Below, piece by piece: positions 16,714 to 25,375 of a stretch of DNA of 64,000 nt. Both the position numbers and the translations under genes were made by a program. The notes beneath the pieces are model-generated. The model had not been told where the DNA came from. It saw only the letters and a program-made list of their open reading frames with translations, and made no database searches. This DNA comes from Polynucleobacter sp. 31A-FELB. Its GTDB lineage: Bacteria > Pseudomonadota > Gammaproteobacteria > Burkholderiales > Burkholderiaceae. The stretch covers positions 1 to 64,000 of the forward strand of contig NZ_JACVOO010000010.1 of the NCBI RefSeq assembly GCF_018882405.1, read 5' to 3'. Numbering within the stretch: the stretch's first letter is position 1; each line of letters begins with the position of its first letter.

Positions 16714-17883
16714 TTGGATCATCAGAACGATTTAACTCAATCAGGCATTGTCATTATCGGCAGTGGCTTAGCCGGCTTTACCGTTATTCGCGAGCTTCGC
16801 AAGCTAGATAAAACTATCCCCGTGACTTTAGTAACTCGGGAGCCAGGCTACTTCTATTCAAAGCCGATGCTCTCTACCGCCCTCGCCAGCAATAAGTCCG
16901 CAGAGCAATTGGTTTCTACAAATGCTGAAGGAATGGCAGCCCAACTAGAGATTGCAATCGTGAGTGATGCTGATGTCACAGCAATTGATACAGTCGCCCA
17001 GACAATTACCACTTCCAAAGGAAACATTCCCTATGGAAAGCTAGTGTTGGGCTTAGGTGCAGATCAAATTCGTCTACCTTTACAAGGCAACGCGGCCAAT
17101 GAAGTAATCACTGTTAACGATCTAGAGGAATACGCCCAGTTTCGTAAAACGATTGAAGGCAAAAAACGTATTGCCATTCTTGGGGCTGGCCTGATTGGCT
17201 GTGAGTTTGCAAATGATTTAGTTTTGGGCTCTTACGAAGTTGATGTGATTGATTTGGCACCACAGGCCCTAGGTCGACTACTTCCAGAAGCAGCTGCACA
17301 AGCTCTGCAAGAAAAACTTAGCGATGTGGGCGTGCGTTGGCACCTTGGAACTACCGTGCAATCGATTGATCGCAATGCCGACTCCCTCACAATCACCCTT
17401 GCCAATGGATCTACCATTACTAGCGATGTATTTCTATCGGCCGTTGGCCTGAAGCCTAGACTTGAGCTGGCGAAGGCTGCTGGAATCGCCACGGGTACAG
17501 GTATTACCGTTAATCGCCAATTAGAAACTAGCGCAAAGAATGTATTTGCTATTGGCGACTGCGCTGAAGTAGATGGCTTGGTCCTGCCTTATGTCATGCC
17601 CATCATGCAGGCAGCGCGAGCTTTGGCACCAAGCTTGCTTGGACAGGCAGCAGTTCTGTCCTACCCTGCTATGCCAGTGATGGTGAAGACACCCTCACTG
17701 CCAACCATTGTTTCCCCACCTGCAAAGGGAGCAGTTGGCGATTGGAAGATTATTCCAGTAGAAGGCGGCCTCGAGGCCCGCTTTGTATCAAGTGATGGGA
17801 AATTGCTTGGCTTTGCTTTACTTGGATCTGCAACAGCGCAACGTGGCGCCCTTACAAAAGAATTGCCACCAATACTGCAATAG
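16714..17883 (+). CDS. Rubredoxin-NAD(P)+ reductase (FAD)
   Basis: 389 residues of the FAD-dependent pyridine nucleotide-disulfide oxidoreductase superfamily. FAD motif GSGLAG (about 16-21), NAD motif GAGLIGCE (about 155-162), and the second FAD motif FAIGDCAEV (about 279). No redox CxxxxC is present, as expected for a rubredoxin or ferredoxin reductase. It lies just downstream of rubredoxin, its likely partner. The start is a TTG at 16714 with AGGAAA eight bases upstream; no better ATG exists before the FAD motif. A strong terminator follows the stop. Confidence 0.87.
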   Translation: MDHQNDLTQSGIVIIGSGLAGFTVIRELRKLDKTIPVTLVTREPGYFYSKPMLSTALASNKSAEQLVSTNAEGMAAQLEIAIVSDADVTAIDTVAQTITTSKGNIPYGKLVLGLGADQIRLPLQGNAANEVITVNDLEEYAQFRKTIEGKKRIAILGAGLIGCEFANDLVLGSYEVDVIDLAPQALGRLLPEAAAQALQEKLSDVGVRWHLGTTVQSIDRNADSLTITLANGSTITSDVFLSAVGLKPRLELAKAAGIATGTGITVNRQLETSAKNVFAIGDCAEVDGLVLPYVMPIMQAARALAPSLLGQAAVLSYPAMPVMVKTPSLPTIVSPPAKGAVGDWKIIPVEGGLEARFVSSDGKLLGFALLGSATAQRGALTKELPPILQ

Positions 17884-17936
17884 AAGCAAGTCTTTGCAAC
17901 CGCTCTCCTACTTACTCAAACAGACTTAGGAATAAG

Positions 17937-17962
17937 AAAAGGCCCGCATCTGCGGGCCTTTT
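17937..17962. terminator. Bidirectional terminator between rubredoxin reductase and the PuuD-like gene
   Basis: Eight-pair GC-rich stem GGCCCGCA / TGCGGGCC (17941-17948 and 17951-17958), a two-base TC centre in the written form (a loop of four or more after opening end pairs), flanked by AAAA and TTTT. It serves convergent genes on both sides. Confidence 0.92.
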
Positions 17963-17985
17963 AATGATCTACAGCGGTCTATTTA

Positions 17986-18576
17986 TCAAACGACAACAAA
18001 CCATGTGCTGTTGTGTGACTGAGCAACCATCAAAAACAACATTGGTATGGAAAGCATCGTGTTGAAGCGTGAAGTCAACATTGCAATACGTGCTGACTTT
18101 GCTTTAACGTCGGGCTCAACTGCAACGATGCCTAAGGCACGTTTTTGATTTGGCCAAATAATGAACCAAACGTTGAAGGCCATTACCAAGGCAATCCACA
18201 TACCTAAACCAATAGCGCGGAATGGTGCTTGCAAGGTAAATGCTTGATGGGCATAACCATTCACTACAGCCAAGATTAAACCGCTAACAACGGTGAATAA
18301 GGCTGCCCAGCGGAACCAAAACAATGCTGTTGGAGTAATTACTTTTCCAATAGCAGGCTTTTGCTCATCCGGAATTTTAGGCATCGAAGGAATCTGCACA
18401 AAATTGAAATACCAAAGCAAACCAACCCACATCACGCCAACCATGACGTGAATCCAGCGGAATAGAAATGGCAATTCAATAGAGCTGAGGTTTGCACCTA
18501 AAGCTAAAACAATTAAAGCAAGGAGTACAAACCCAGCTAAAACTGTGCGCCCCAATGAGGTAAAAATAGATGCCAT
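17986..18576 (-). CDS. PuuD-like urate hydroxylase N-terminal domain membrane protein
   Basis: 196 residues with about five membrane helices. The RWIHVMVGVMWVGLLWYFNF segment resembles the membrane domain of bacterial urate hydroxylase PuuD. Full PuuD has a C-terminal cytochrome c domain with CxxCH; this protein ends without one, so it is a stand-alone membrane domain and urate oxidation should not be assumed. The ATG at 18576 follows AAAGG at good spacing; a TTG 18 bases earlier is less likely. sodB ends 34 bases upstream in the same direction. Confidence 0.75.
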   Translation of the reverse strand: MASIFTSLGRTVLAGFVLLALIVLALGANLSSIELPFLFRWIHVMVGVMWVGLLWYFNFVQIPSMPKIPDEQKPAIGKVITPTALFWFRWAALFTVVSGLILAVVNGYAHQAFTLQAPFRAIGLGMWIALVMAFNVWFIIWPNQKRALGIVAVEPDVKAKSARIAMLTSRFNTMLSIPMLFLMVAQSHNSTWFVVV

Positions 18577-18610
18577 GGAAACCTTTTCAGTCAAAAATAG
18601 TTAAGCGAGA

Positions 18611-19192
18611 TTAAGCAAAATTCTTGCTAGCAAAATCCCAGTTCACTACATTCCAGAAGTTTTCTAAGTACTTTGGACGAGCATTGCGAGTATCAATGTA
18701 ATACGCGTGCTCCCAAACGTCGCAAGTCATCAAAGGTTTTGCATCAGTAGTGATTGGTGTAGCTGCATTGCTGGATGAAACCAAATCAAGTGAGCCATCA
18801 GCCTTCTTAACCAACCAAGCCCAACCAGATCCAAAAGTACCTACTGCGCACTTTGTGAACTCTTCTTTGAACTTATCAAAAGAGCCCCACTTAGCATTGA
18901 TAGCATCAGCCAATGGGCCAGTTGGAGCGCCACCGCCATTTGGCTTCATGCTATTCCAGTAAAAAGTATGGTTCCATACTTGAGCGGCGTTATTAAAAAC
19001 ACCACCAGCAGATTTTTTAACGATATCTTCTAGGGAAGCATTTTCAAACTCAGTACCCTTAATCAAATTATTTAAATTGGTTACGTACGTTTGATGATGT
19101 TTGCCATAGTGAAACTCGAGAGTTTCTTTTGAGATGAATGGTGAAAGCGCATCTAATGCGTAAGGCAACTGAGGTAATGTATGTTCCATCAT
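18611..19192 (-). CDS. sodB: Iron superoxide dismutase
   Basis: 193 residues, standard length. Metal ligands are His28 (FHYGKHH), the His in QVWNHTFYW (about 77), and Asp/His in DVWEHAYY (about 159 and 163). The Gln in NNAAQVW is the outer-sphere residue that marks the iron type. It has no signal peptide, so it is cytoplasmic. AAGGA precedes two consecutive ATG codons at 19192 and 19189; either may be used. It lies in the redox block with oxyR and rubredoxin and is followed by the PuuD-like gene. Confidence 0.95.
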   Translation of the reverse strand: MMEHTLPQLPYALDALSPFISKETLEFHYGKHHQTYVTNLNNLIKGTEFENASLEDIVKKSAGGVFNNAAQVWNHTFYWNSMKPNGGGAPTGPLADAINAKWGSFDKFKEEFTKCAVGTFGSGWAWLVKKADGSLDLVSSSNAATPITTDAKPLMTCDVWEHAYYIDTRNARPKYLENFWNVVNWDFASKNFA

Positions 19193-19317
19193 TTTTTCCT
19201 TGTAAATCGAGTTAACAAATAGCTATAGCAGCCATATTTGCACTAACTATAGACGATTCTGGCGATTTTGTTTGGGCGCGTAACGGGGGATTAGATTGAA
19301 TCACCCCGCCCCTAGGA

Positions 19318-20094
19318 TTACTGGGCTGTCCAGCCACCATCCATGTTCCAGGCCACTCCGCGTACTTCGGAGGCATCGGGGCCGCAAAGGAAAATAGCTA
19401 ATGCAGCCAATTGCTCTGGAGCAACGAATTCGCCTGAAGGCTGCTTCTCTGAAACCAAGGCTTTTTTGGCCTCTTCATTAGAAATCCCATCGCGTTCTGC
19501 GCGTGCATCAACCTGCTTTTGAACCAGTGGAGTGAGAACCCATCCCGGACAAATTGCGTTGCAGGTAATTCCAGTTTTGGCATTCTCGAGTGCAGTCACT
19601 TTAGTTAAACCAACAATGCCATGCTTGGCAGCAACATAAGCGGATTTTTGGACAGAGCCAACTAAACCATGAACCGATGCAATATTAATAATGCGACCCC
19701 AATTACGCTTCTTCATTCCAGGCAAAGCATGGTGTGATGTATAGAAGGCTGAACTTAAGTTAATCGCAATGATCGATTCCCACTTGTCAGCAGGGAAGTC
19801 TTCAACGTTAGCTGTGTACTGAATGCCTGCGTTGTTCACCAATATATCGAGTGAACCAAAGCGTTTTTCAGTCTGCTTAATCAAGTCTTCAATCTCAGCA
19901 GGTTTGCTCATGTCGGCACCGTGATAGTCAACCTCAACACCACAAGCTTTGATAGCAGCAATAGCAGCGTCTTTCTCGCCAAAGCCATTCACCATAATAT
20001 TGACGCCCTGCTTTGCCAATCCAATGGCCATTGCCAAGCCAATGCCACTGGTGGAGCCGGTGACGAGAGCTGTTTTACCTTTTAAATGGGACAT
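19318..20094 (-). CDS. 3-hydroxybutyrate dehydrogenase (SDR family)
   Basis: 258 residues of the classical short-chain dehydrogenase family: cofactor motif GSTSGIG (13-19), NNAG (87-90), and the catalytic set Ser140, Tyr153, Lys157. The segment around SVHGLVGS and the C-terminal WNMDGGWTAQ match bacterial D-3-hydroxybutyrate dehydrogenases, which turn PHB-derived hydroxybutyrate into acetoacetate with NAD. This fits the phasin gene at 166. It stands alone: sodB is 125 bases downstream and the molybdenum hydroxylase operon ends 127 bases upstream. Confidence 0.87.
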   Translation of the reverse strand: MSHLKGKTALVTGSTSGIGLAMAIGLAKQGVNIMVNGFGEKDAAIAAIKACGVEVDYHGADMSKPAEIEDLIKQTEKRFGSLDILVNNAGIQYTANVEDFPADKWESIIAINLSSAFYTSHHALPGMKKRNWGRIINIASVHGLVGSVQKSAYVAAKHGIVGLTKVTALENAKTGITCNAICPGWVLTPLVQKQVDARAERDGISNEEAKKALVSEKQPSGEFVAPEQLAALAIFLCGPDASEVRGVAWNMDGGWTAQ

Positions 20095-20221
20095 ATTCTT
20101 TCGCTATAACAAGTTAATGGCAAATCCCCTGGCGGGGATTTGCGGGTGATCAAAACTTGATGTTACAGGATGCGACATCCCCTTAGATAGGGGGAATGCA
20201 CCAATACAAAAGAGCTCTCAA

Positions 20222-22618
20222 TTAGACCTTGCCAAGGGCCTTCAAAATCTTTTCGCAGGTAATGGGCTGATCAAACACGGCAGTATTAAATGGCGCCAGA
20301 GCATCGTTAATCGCGTTTTGGACGGCTCCAGGGGCCCCCGCAGTTCCAGCCTCGCCCGCACCTTTAGCCCCCAACTTGGATGACTGGGTAGGTGTCTCCA
20401 CGTGAGCCACTTCAATATCCGGCATCTCATTGGCCATTGGGACCAAATAATCCGCCATACTGCCGTTCCTCAGCAAGCCACTATCGTCATATAGACACTC
20501 TTCGAAAAGAACGCCTCCAATACCCTGAACAATAGCGCCACGCACTTGCTCATCGACCAACATAGGATTTAAAACGCGACCGCAATCCTCAACCGCCCAA
20601 TGCTTCAGGAGTTTTACAAACCCTGTATCCGGATCCACTTCCACATAAGACGCCTGAACACCATTGGTGAAGATGAATGGATATTCTTTTTGCGTGTAAT
20701 GACGTGTCACCATCAAATCCGCAGAGAATCCCACAGGCAAGGTATCGGTGCGGAAATAACCAATACGGCCAATCTCACTAAATGGCAGCAACTGTTCGCC
20801 GCTGGCTTTATCCAAAACATGCCCACGTCGTACTGACAACTCCTCAGGCGATCTATTCAAAATAGCACCAGCAAGCTTTAAGATATTTTCCTGGAGCGCC
20901 TGACAGGCTAATAACACTGCTTCACCACCAACACCAGCGCCACGAGAAGCCCATGTGCCACCACCGTAAGGTGTGACATCGGTATCGCCAGTAATGATAC
21001 GAACATCTTTAATGGAGAGTCCAACAGCATCGGCGGCAATTTGAGCATAGATACCTTCAGTACCCTGACCCTGCTCACCAACGCCAATCAGTATTGAAAC
21101 CACGCCGCTAGGATCTAATCGCGCAGAGGCGCCATCCTGAGATGCGATGCGAGCACCACCCACACCATAGAAGGCTGGACTTGGGTTTGTTAACTCAATT
21201 AATGTGGCGAAACCAATTCCGCGATAAATACCCTTTTTACGCAACTCAGCCTGCTCTTTGCGCAAAGCAGAATAGTCCATCATCTTTTCAATGGTTCGCA
21301 AGCATTGTTCATGCGATAACACTTCCAGCTTAATTCCTGAAATACCAGAGCAAGGATAAGCATCATCAGGAATCACATTGCGCTTACGGAATTCCAGAGG
21401 ATCCATCTTTAACTTTTGCGCAGCCAAATCCACTAGACCTTCAGTTACAGCGCAGGCAATCGGATGCCCCACCCCACGATATTGGCAAGTAGGTGTTTTA
21501 TTCTGAAACACCACATTCAATTTGGCTCTGTAATTTTGATGCTTGTAAGGACCGCCGACCAAGTTAACCACTTGATTGCCTTCAATCGCACTAGTTCTTG
21601 GGAACATGGAATATGGGCCAATAGCAGTGAGATCATCGATCTCAAAGGCCAGGATGTCGCCCTCCTTGTTGGCTGCAATACGACCCTTAATTCGATGCTC
21701 ACGCGCATGAATATCACTCGTAAATGATTCGAGTCGGTCCGCAACAAATTTGACTGGGCGCTCCAACATCATAGCCAAACCCACTGTTGCAAAATCATCG
21801 GGATATGCGTGAACCTTAATACCAAAAGATCCACCCACATCTTTACAGATAACGTGAACATCAGACTCAGACAAACCAAATTGACGGCAATATAAGTCTT
21901 GCATCATATGCGGCGCTTGCTGCGAGTGATAAACCGTCAGGCGACGATCTCCAGGGTTGTAATCAGCAATTTGGCAACGAGGCTCCAGAGTCACACCAGT
22001 ATGGCGGCCAAAACCAAAAGTGGCCTCCGCAACCACATCCGCAGTTGCAAATACTTCATCAACCTGACCAACATCCAAGCTACGCGTAAAGCAGAGGTTA
22101 TCGCCAAGCTCAGGATGGATTACTGGGGTCTCTGCATCCAATGCTGTTTCCATTGAGACTACTGCGGGCAACTCCTCCCATTCAACGTCAATCAATTGCA
22201 AAGCATCTTCTGCTTGGGCACGCGTTTCGGCAACTACAGCGACTACAGGCTCACCTTGCCAGCAAGCCCTATCAATTGCCAATGCATATTGAGGGGCAGA
22301 CTTCATGCCGGCTAGATGACCTAAAGTGGCAACCCATGGCTTGCAAAGCTCTGCCATCTTGACGCCATCAACTATGGCAAGCACACCCGGCATCTTGCTT
22401 GCTTGTTCCGTATGAATTTTTCCAATTTTCATATGGGCCACTGGAGAGCGCCAATAGACCACATGTCCCATTCTGGGCAATTGAATATCGTCGACATAAG
22501 TGCCTTGACCCTCGATGAGTCGACGCGCCTTATGTCTAGGTTCGCTATTGCCAATATAGCGTTGATCATTGGTTACCGGATCAAGCATCAATCCTTTGAG
22601 GTCAGCTGGTTTATTCAT
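20222..22618 (-). CDS. Xanthine dehydrogenase-family molybdopterin-binding subunit (CoxL-like, not CO dehydrogenase)
   Basis: 798 residues, the catalytic subunit of a three-part molybdenum hydroxylase. Molybdopterin-binding GGSFG at 262-266, the active-site loop TCQYRGVGH at 377-385, and the catalytic Glu756 in KGAGEAG. True aerobic CO dehydrogenase has a Cys in AYRCSFR at the loop; here it is QYRGVGH, nearer to the form II AYRGAGR group, so the substrate is likely an aromatic, N-heterocyclic or aldehyde compound hydroxylated with water. It is the last gene of the coxG-M-S-L-like operon, 20 bases after the Fe-S subunit. Confidence 0.9.
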   Translation of the reverse strand: MNKPADLKGLMLDPVTNDQRYIGNSEPRHKARRLIEGQGTYVDDIQLPRMGHVVYWRSPVAHMKIGKIHTEQASKMPGVLAIVDGVKMAELCKPWVATLGHLAGMKSAPQYALAIDRACWQGEPVVAVVAETRAQAEDALQLIDVEWEELPAVVSMETALDAETPVIHPELGDNLCFTRSLDVGQVDEVFATADVVAEATFGFGRHTGVTLEPRCQIADYNPGDRRLTVYHSQQAPHMMQDLYCRQFGLSESDVHVICKDVGGSFGIKVHAYPDDFATVGLAMMLERPVKFVADRLESFTSDIHAREHRIKGRIAANKEGDILAFEIDDLTAIGPYSMFPRTSAIEGNQVVNLVGGPYKHQNYRAKLNVVFQNKTPTCQYRGVGHPIACAVTEGLVDLAAQKLKMDPLEFRKRNVIPDDAYPCSGISGIKLEVLSHEQCLRTIEKMMDYSALRKEQAELRKKGIYRGIGFATLIELTNPSPAFYGVGGARIASQDGASARLDPSGVVSILIGVGEQGQGTEGIYAQIAADAVGLSIKDVRIITGDTDVTPYGGGTWASRGAGVGGEAVLLACQALQENILKLAGAILNRSPEELSVRRGHVLDKASGEQLLPFSEIGRIGYFRTDTLPVGFSADLMVTRHYTQKEYPFIFTNGVQASYVEVDPDTGFVKLLKHWAVEDCGRVLNPMLVDEQVRGAIVQGIGGVLFEECLYDDSGLLRNGSMADYLVPMANEMPDIEVAHVETPTQSSKLGAKGAGEAGTAGAPGAVQNAINDALAPFNTAVFDQPITCEKILKALGKV

Positions 22619-22638
22619 ATTCAGTTTTCCCAGTCTTC

Positions 22639-23148
22639 TTAAGCGAGAGCAACAACAGGTTTAATTTTTTCACCTTTAGCGCGAGCTTCAAGCACCGCCA
22701 TGATGGCATCTACGATGGAGTGATAACCGGTACAACGGCAGTAATTTCCAGAGATCCATTCACGCACTTCTTCACGCGTAGCTTTGGGCTGTTTTTCAAT
22801 CAACTCCGCAGCGGCAAGCAACATGCCAGAGGAGCAGAATCCGCATTGCATCGCGTTGTGGCGCATAAAGGCTTCTTGTAGGTCTGCTAATGCACCACTT
22901 TTCGTTAGCCCCTCAATCGTCTCGACAACACACCCATCAGCTTGCACAGCTAAGAATAAGCAGCCACGAATAATTTGGCCATCCACCTTAACAGTACAGG
23001 CACCACAAGCGCCCTGCTCACAACCTAAGTGCGGACCCTTCAAATGAAGATCTTCACGCAAAAAATCCACCAAGTGGCGACGCGGTTCAATCTCAGCATT
23101 TACTACCGAGCCATTGACGGTCATCGTAATTTTTTTCTTTAAGCTCAT
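22639..23148 (-). CDS. Molybdenum hydroxylase [2Fe-2S] subunit (CoxS-like)
   Basis: 169 residues. The plant-type [2Fe-2S] cluster uses Cys43, Cys48, Cys51 and Cys63; the second cluster, close to the molybdopterin, uses Cys102, Cys105, Cys137 and Cys139. The layout and length are standard for the small subunit. It passes electrons from the molybdenum site of the 20222 gene to the FAD subunit. The order FAD, Fe-S, Mo subunits on one strand with gaps of 38 and 20 bases indicates one transcript. Confidence 0.95.
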   Translation of the reverse strand: MSLKKKITMTVNGSVVNAEIEPRRHLVDFLREDLHLKGPHLGCEQGACGACTVKVDGQIIRGCLFLAVQADGCVVETIEGLTKSGALADLQEAFMRHNAMQCGFCSSGMLLAAAELIEKQPKATREEVREWISGNYCRCTGYHSIVDAIMAVLEARAKGEKIKPVVALA

Positions 23149-23186
23149 TTCAATCTCCGAACTTGATTTATTTTTCTAGTAGTTAG

Positions 23187-24041
23187 TTAAGCAATTAAAT
23201 GCTTTAAGCCACGCTCTAACAAAACACCAATTAAATGTTGTTTTGTCTCTGCACTATTGGTGATATCAGCAATCGCCTCAATCTCCGACCTTGCGGCATC
23301 AACTGCTTTGCCAATCAACTCATCACTAAGAGGTTTACCGTTGACTAGTGATTGAGCCTTGGTTGCCATGACAGGCGTAGCGCCAACAGAAAAGAAGGTG
23401 AAAGTGCAATCACTCAGAACATTGCCAGCTTTATTTGCAACTAAGGCAACTCCCGCAACTGCATAGTCGCCATGACGACGTGCTAGCTCATGGAAATAAA
23501 AAACTTGGCTGGGGTTTGCAACGGGGATTTCAGTCGCGATCAGAATTTCATTGGGCTCTAAAGAGGTTGTATACAAATCAATGAAAAAGTCTTGCGCTGA
23601 AATACGACGCTCACCATCTGGGCCCGCAATCAACATAGTTGCATTAAGCGCCAGACTACAAGCAGGCCACTCAGCCGCAGGATCTCCGTAAGCCAGGGAA
23701 CCACCCCAAGTCCCCAGATTGCGGATCGCTCTATGGGCGATATGCGGGACAGCAGCCTTCAGGAGTGGCGCATGCTGTGCAACCAACTTGGAGTCCTCAA
23801 TCTCGGTGTGGGTGACTAAAGCCCCAATCCGCAATTGGTCCCCTATGACAGCAATCCCTTTGAGCTCATCCAGACTGGTGATGTCAATCAGAATACTCGG
23901 CTCAGAGAGGCGTAGGTTGAGTGTCGCCAAAAGCGTCTGACCACCGGCAATCAAACGGGCATCTTCACCAGCCTCGGCCAGCAGAGATAAAGCTTCGCTG
24001 AGAACCTTTGGTTTTGCATAATCAAATGCTGCTGCTTTCAT
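23187..24041 (-). CDS. Molybdenum hydroxylase FAD-binding subunit (CoxM-like)
   Basis: 284 residues: FAD-binding domain of the vanillyl-alcohol-oxidase/CO-dehydrogenase-medium type with ARLIAGGQTLLATLN (about 27-41) and RNLGTWGGSLAYGDPAAEWP (about 106-125), then the CO_deh_flav C-terminal domain. The ATG at 24041 is chosen because GGAGGAG precedes it and the family begins at MKAAAFDYAKP; the frame is open upstream for 47 more codons, which look non-coding. It takes electrons from the Fe-S subunit. Confidence 0.93.
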   Translation of the reverse strand: MKAAAFDYAKPKVLSEALSLLAEAGEDARLIAGGQTLLATLNLRLSEPSILIDITSLDELKGIAVIGDQLRIGALVTHTEIEDSKLVAQHAPLLKAAVPHIAHRAIRNLGTWGGSLAYGDPAAEWPACSLALNATMLIAGPDGERRISAQDFFIDLYTTSLEPNEILIATEIPVANPSQVFYFHELARRHGDYAVAGVALVANKAGNVLSDCTFTFFSVGATPVMATKAQSLVNGKPLSDELIGKAVDAARSEIEAIADITNSAETKQHLIGVLLERGLKHLIA

Positions 24042-24081
24042 TCCGTCTCCTCCACTACTTTTATATTTATGTCGCCAGACC

Positions 24082-24558
24082 TTATTCGGTCTGTGCGCCT
24101 GACTCCAGCGGCACCACCTCGCCACCCAATTCTTTTGCAAAGCGTTGAAAAAAATCATCTGCAATTTTTTTGGCAGAAGCACTAATTAAGCGTCCACCAA
24201 TTTGCCCTAACTTGCCCCCGATAGAGGCCTCTGTCGTATAGGAAATTAGGGTGCCGCCTTCGGCAACCTTTAATTCAACTCGTGAACGGCCTTTTGCGAA
24301 GCCGGCGGCGCCGCCTGACCCCTCAAATGCCATTGAACAAGACTGATCGGGAATGACATCGCTCAATAGCAGCTTTCCCGCAAATCTGGCCCTCACAGGA
24401 CCAATTTTGAACATCACCTTGGCATGAATCTCTTCTGGGGAGACCCGACTAATTTCTTCGCAACCAGGAATGGACTTTGCGAGGACGTCAATATCGTTCA
24501 ATCCCTTCCATACATCGGGGATTGGAGCCGCGATGAGTTGCTCGCCATTTAATTCCAT
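24082..24558 (-). CDS. CoxG-like SRPBCC-fold accessory protein
   Basis: 158 residues with the START/SRPBCC pattern of CoxG: the opening MELNGEQLIAAPIPDVWKGLND and IPGCEEI (about 30), then a long final helix. In CO dehydrogenase operons CoxG helps anchor the enzyme to the membrane; relatives also accompany other molybdenum hydroxylases. It is the first gene of the operon and directly faces the TetR gene, so its upstream gap holds the operon promoter. Its role in enzyme recruitment here is inferred from the family. Confidence 0.88.
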   Translation of the reverse strand: MELNGEQLIAAPIPDVWKGLNDIDVLAKSIPGCEEISRVSPEEIHAKVMFKIGPVRARFAGKLLLSDVIPDQSCSMAFEGSGGAAGFAKGRSRVELKVAEGGTLISYTTEASIGGKLGQIGGRLISASAKKIADDFFQRFAKELGGEVVPLESGAQTE

Positions 24559-24600
24559 TACATCTCCTTGGGGTTTGTACGAATAGAGTCTTATCTACCA

Positions 24601-24638
24601 ATTGTTCAACAATGTACCATTATTTAACTTTTGGTCAA
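24601..24638 (-). promoter_or_regulatory. Promoter of the molybdenum hydroxylase operon with overlapping operator-like palindrome
   Basis: On the minus strand, TTGACC (24638-24633) and TACATT (24616-24611) are spaced by 16 bases, toward coxG. The perfect dyad ATTGTT-C-AACAAT (24601-24613) covers the -10 region and the start point. It lies 50 bases from the divergent TetR start. A repressor bound there would block the operon; assigning it to the adjacent TetR protein is inference. Confidence 0.5.
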
Positions 24639-24663
24639 TAAGGCCAAATTCGGATAAACCCTG

Positions 24664-25374
24664 ATGACAATGAGTTTTACTCTAGACCGGAGCACCAGCA
24701 ACAGCATCGCTACAGAAGTAGCTGCAACTGGCGCGCCTGCTCGTCGCAGAATGAGTACGGCAGATCGTAAGCGTCAGATACTGGATCGCGCAATTCAGTA
24801 CTTTGCAAAACATGGGATTGATGGGCAACTCAGAAATCTCACAAAAGGACTGGGCGTCACCCACACCCTGCTCTATCACTACTTCCCTACAAAGGACGCT
24901 TTAATTAAGGCGGTCTATGAGGATGTCTTTGAGTCACGCTGGAAGCCCGAATGGGAGCAGCTATTGGACGATAAGCATCTTTCACCAGAAGAAAAATTTA
25001 ATGTGTTTTATACCGACTACTCGAATACGGTGCTCACCTACGATTTCGTTCGCATCTTGATTTTCTCGGGCTTAAGCGACCACTCCATCAGCGACCGATT
25101 CTTTGAGTTATTGCGTGATCGCCTGTTACCTAGACTGATTCGCGAAACTCGTAAACACTGCGGTCGCAGCACCCGCGGCAAGCCCTCGCAGCGAGAATTA
25201 GAGTTTTTAATGGGTCTGCATGGCGGTATTTTTTACATCGGAATGCGCCGGTGGATTTACGGTCAAGCCATCTACGACTCAGGCAATCCCAACACAGAGC
25301 AAGAAATCATTCAAGATCGAATTCGCTCTTACCTTATCTCAGCAAAAAACTTGTTTACTACCGGTAAAAAATAA
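24664..25374 (+). CDS. TetR-family transcriptional regulator
   Basis: 236 residues with a longer than usual unstructured N-terminus. The helix-turn-helix lies at about 36-82 (RKRQILDRAIQYFAKHG ... THTLLYHYFPTKDALI), followed by an all-helical ligand domain. It is divergent from the molybdenum hydroxylase operon and begins the strand that carries the VOC, monooxygenase and transporter genes, so it probably controls both sides in response to the pathway substrate. The VOC gene starts one base after its stop. The ligand is unknown. Confidence 0.9.
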   Translation: MTMSFTLDRSTSNSIATEVAATGAPARRRMSTADRKRQILDRAIQYFAKHGIDGQLRNLTKGLGVTHTLLYHYFPTKDALIKAVYEDVFESRWKPEWEQLLDDKHLSPEEKFNVFYTDYSNTVLTYDFVRILIFSGLSDHSISDRFFELLRDRLLPRLIRETRKHCGRSTRGKPSQRELEFLMGLHGGIFYIGMRRWIYGQAIYDSGNPNTEQEIIQDRIRSYLISAKNLFTTGKK

Positions 25375-25375
25375 C

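Noticed and set aside
24042..24182. Forty-seven extra codons before the FAD-binding subunit
   Set aside because: They have no family similarity, and a GGAGGAG ribosome binding site stands right before the ATG at 24041.
20222..24558. Aerobic CO dehydrogenase (carboxydotrophy) operon
   Set aside because: Gene order includes coxG and subunits look similar, but the Cu-binding Cys loop of form I is absent and coxD/E/F maturation genes are missing.
25220..25375. Extended N-terminus of the VOC protein reaching into the TetR gene
   Set aside because: The extra part is an out-of-frame reading of the regulator; the family start is the ATG at 25376 just after the regulator stop. No fusion or frameshift is implied.
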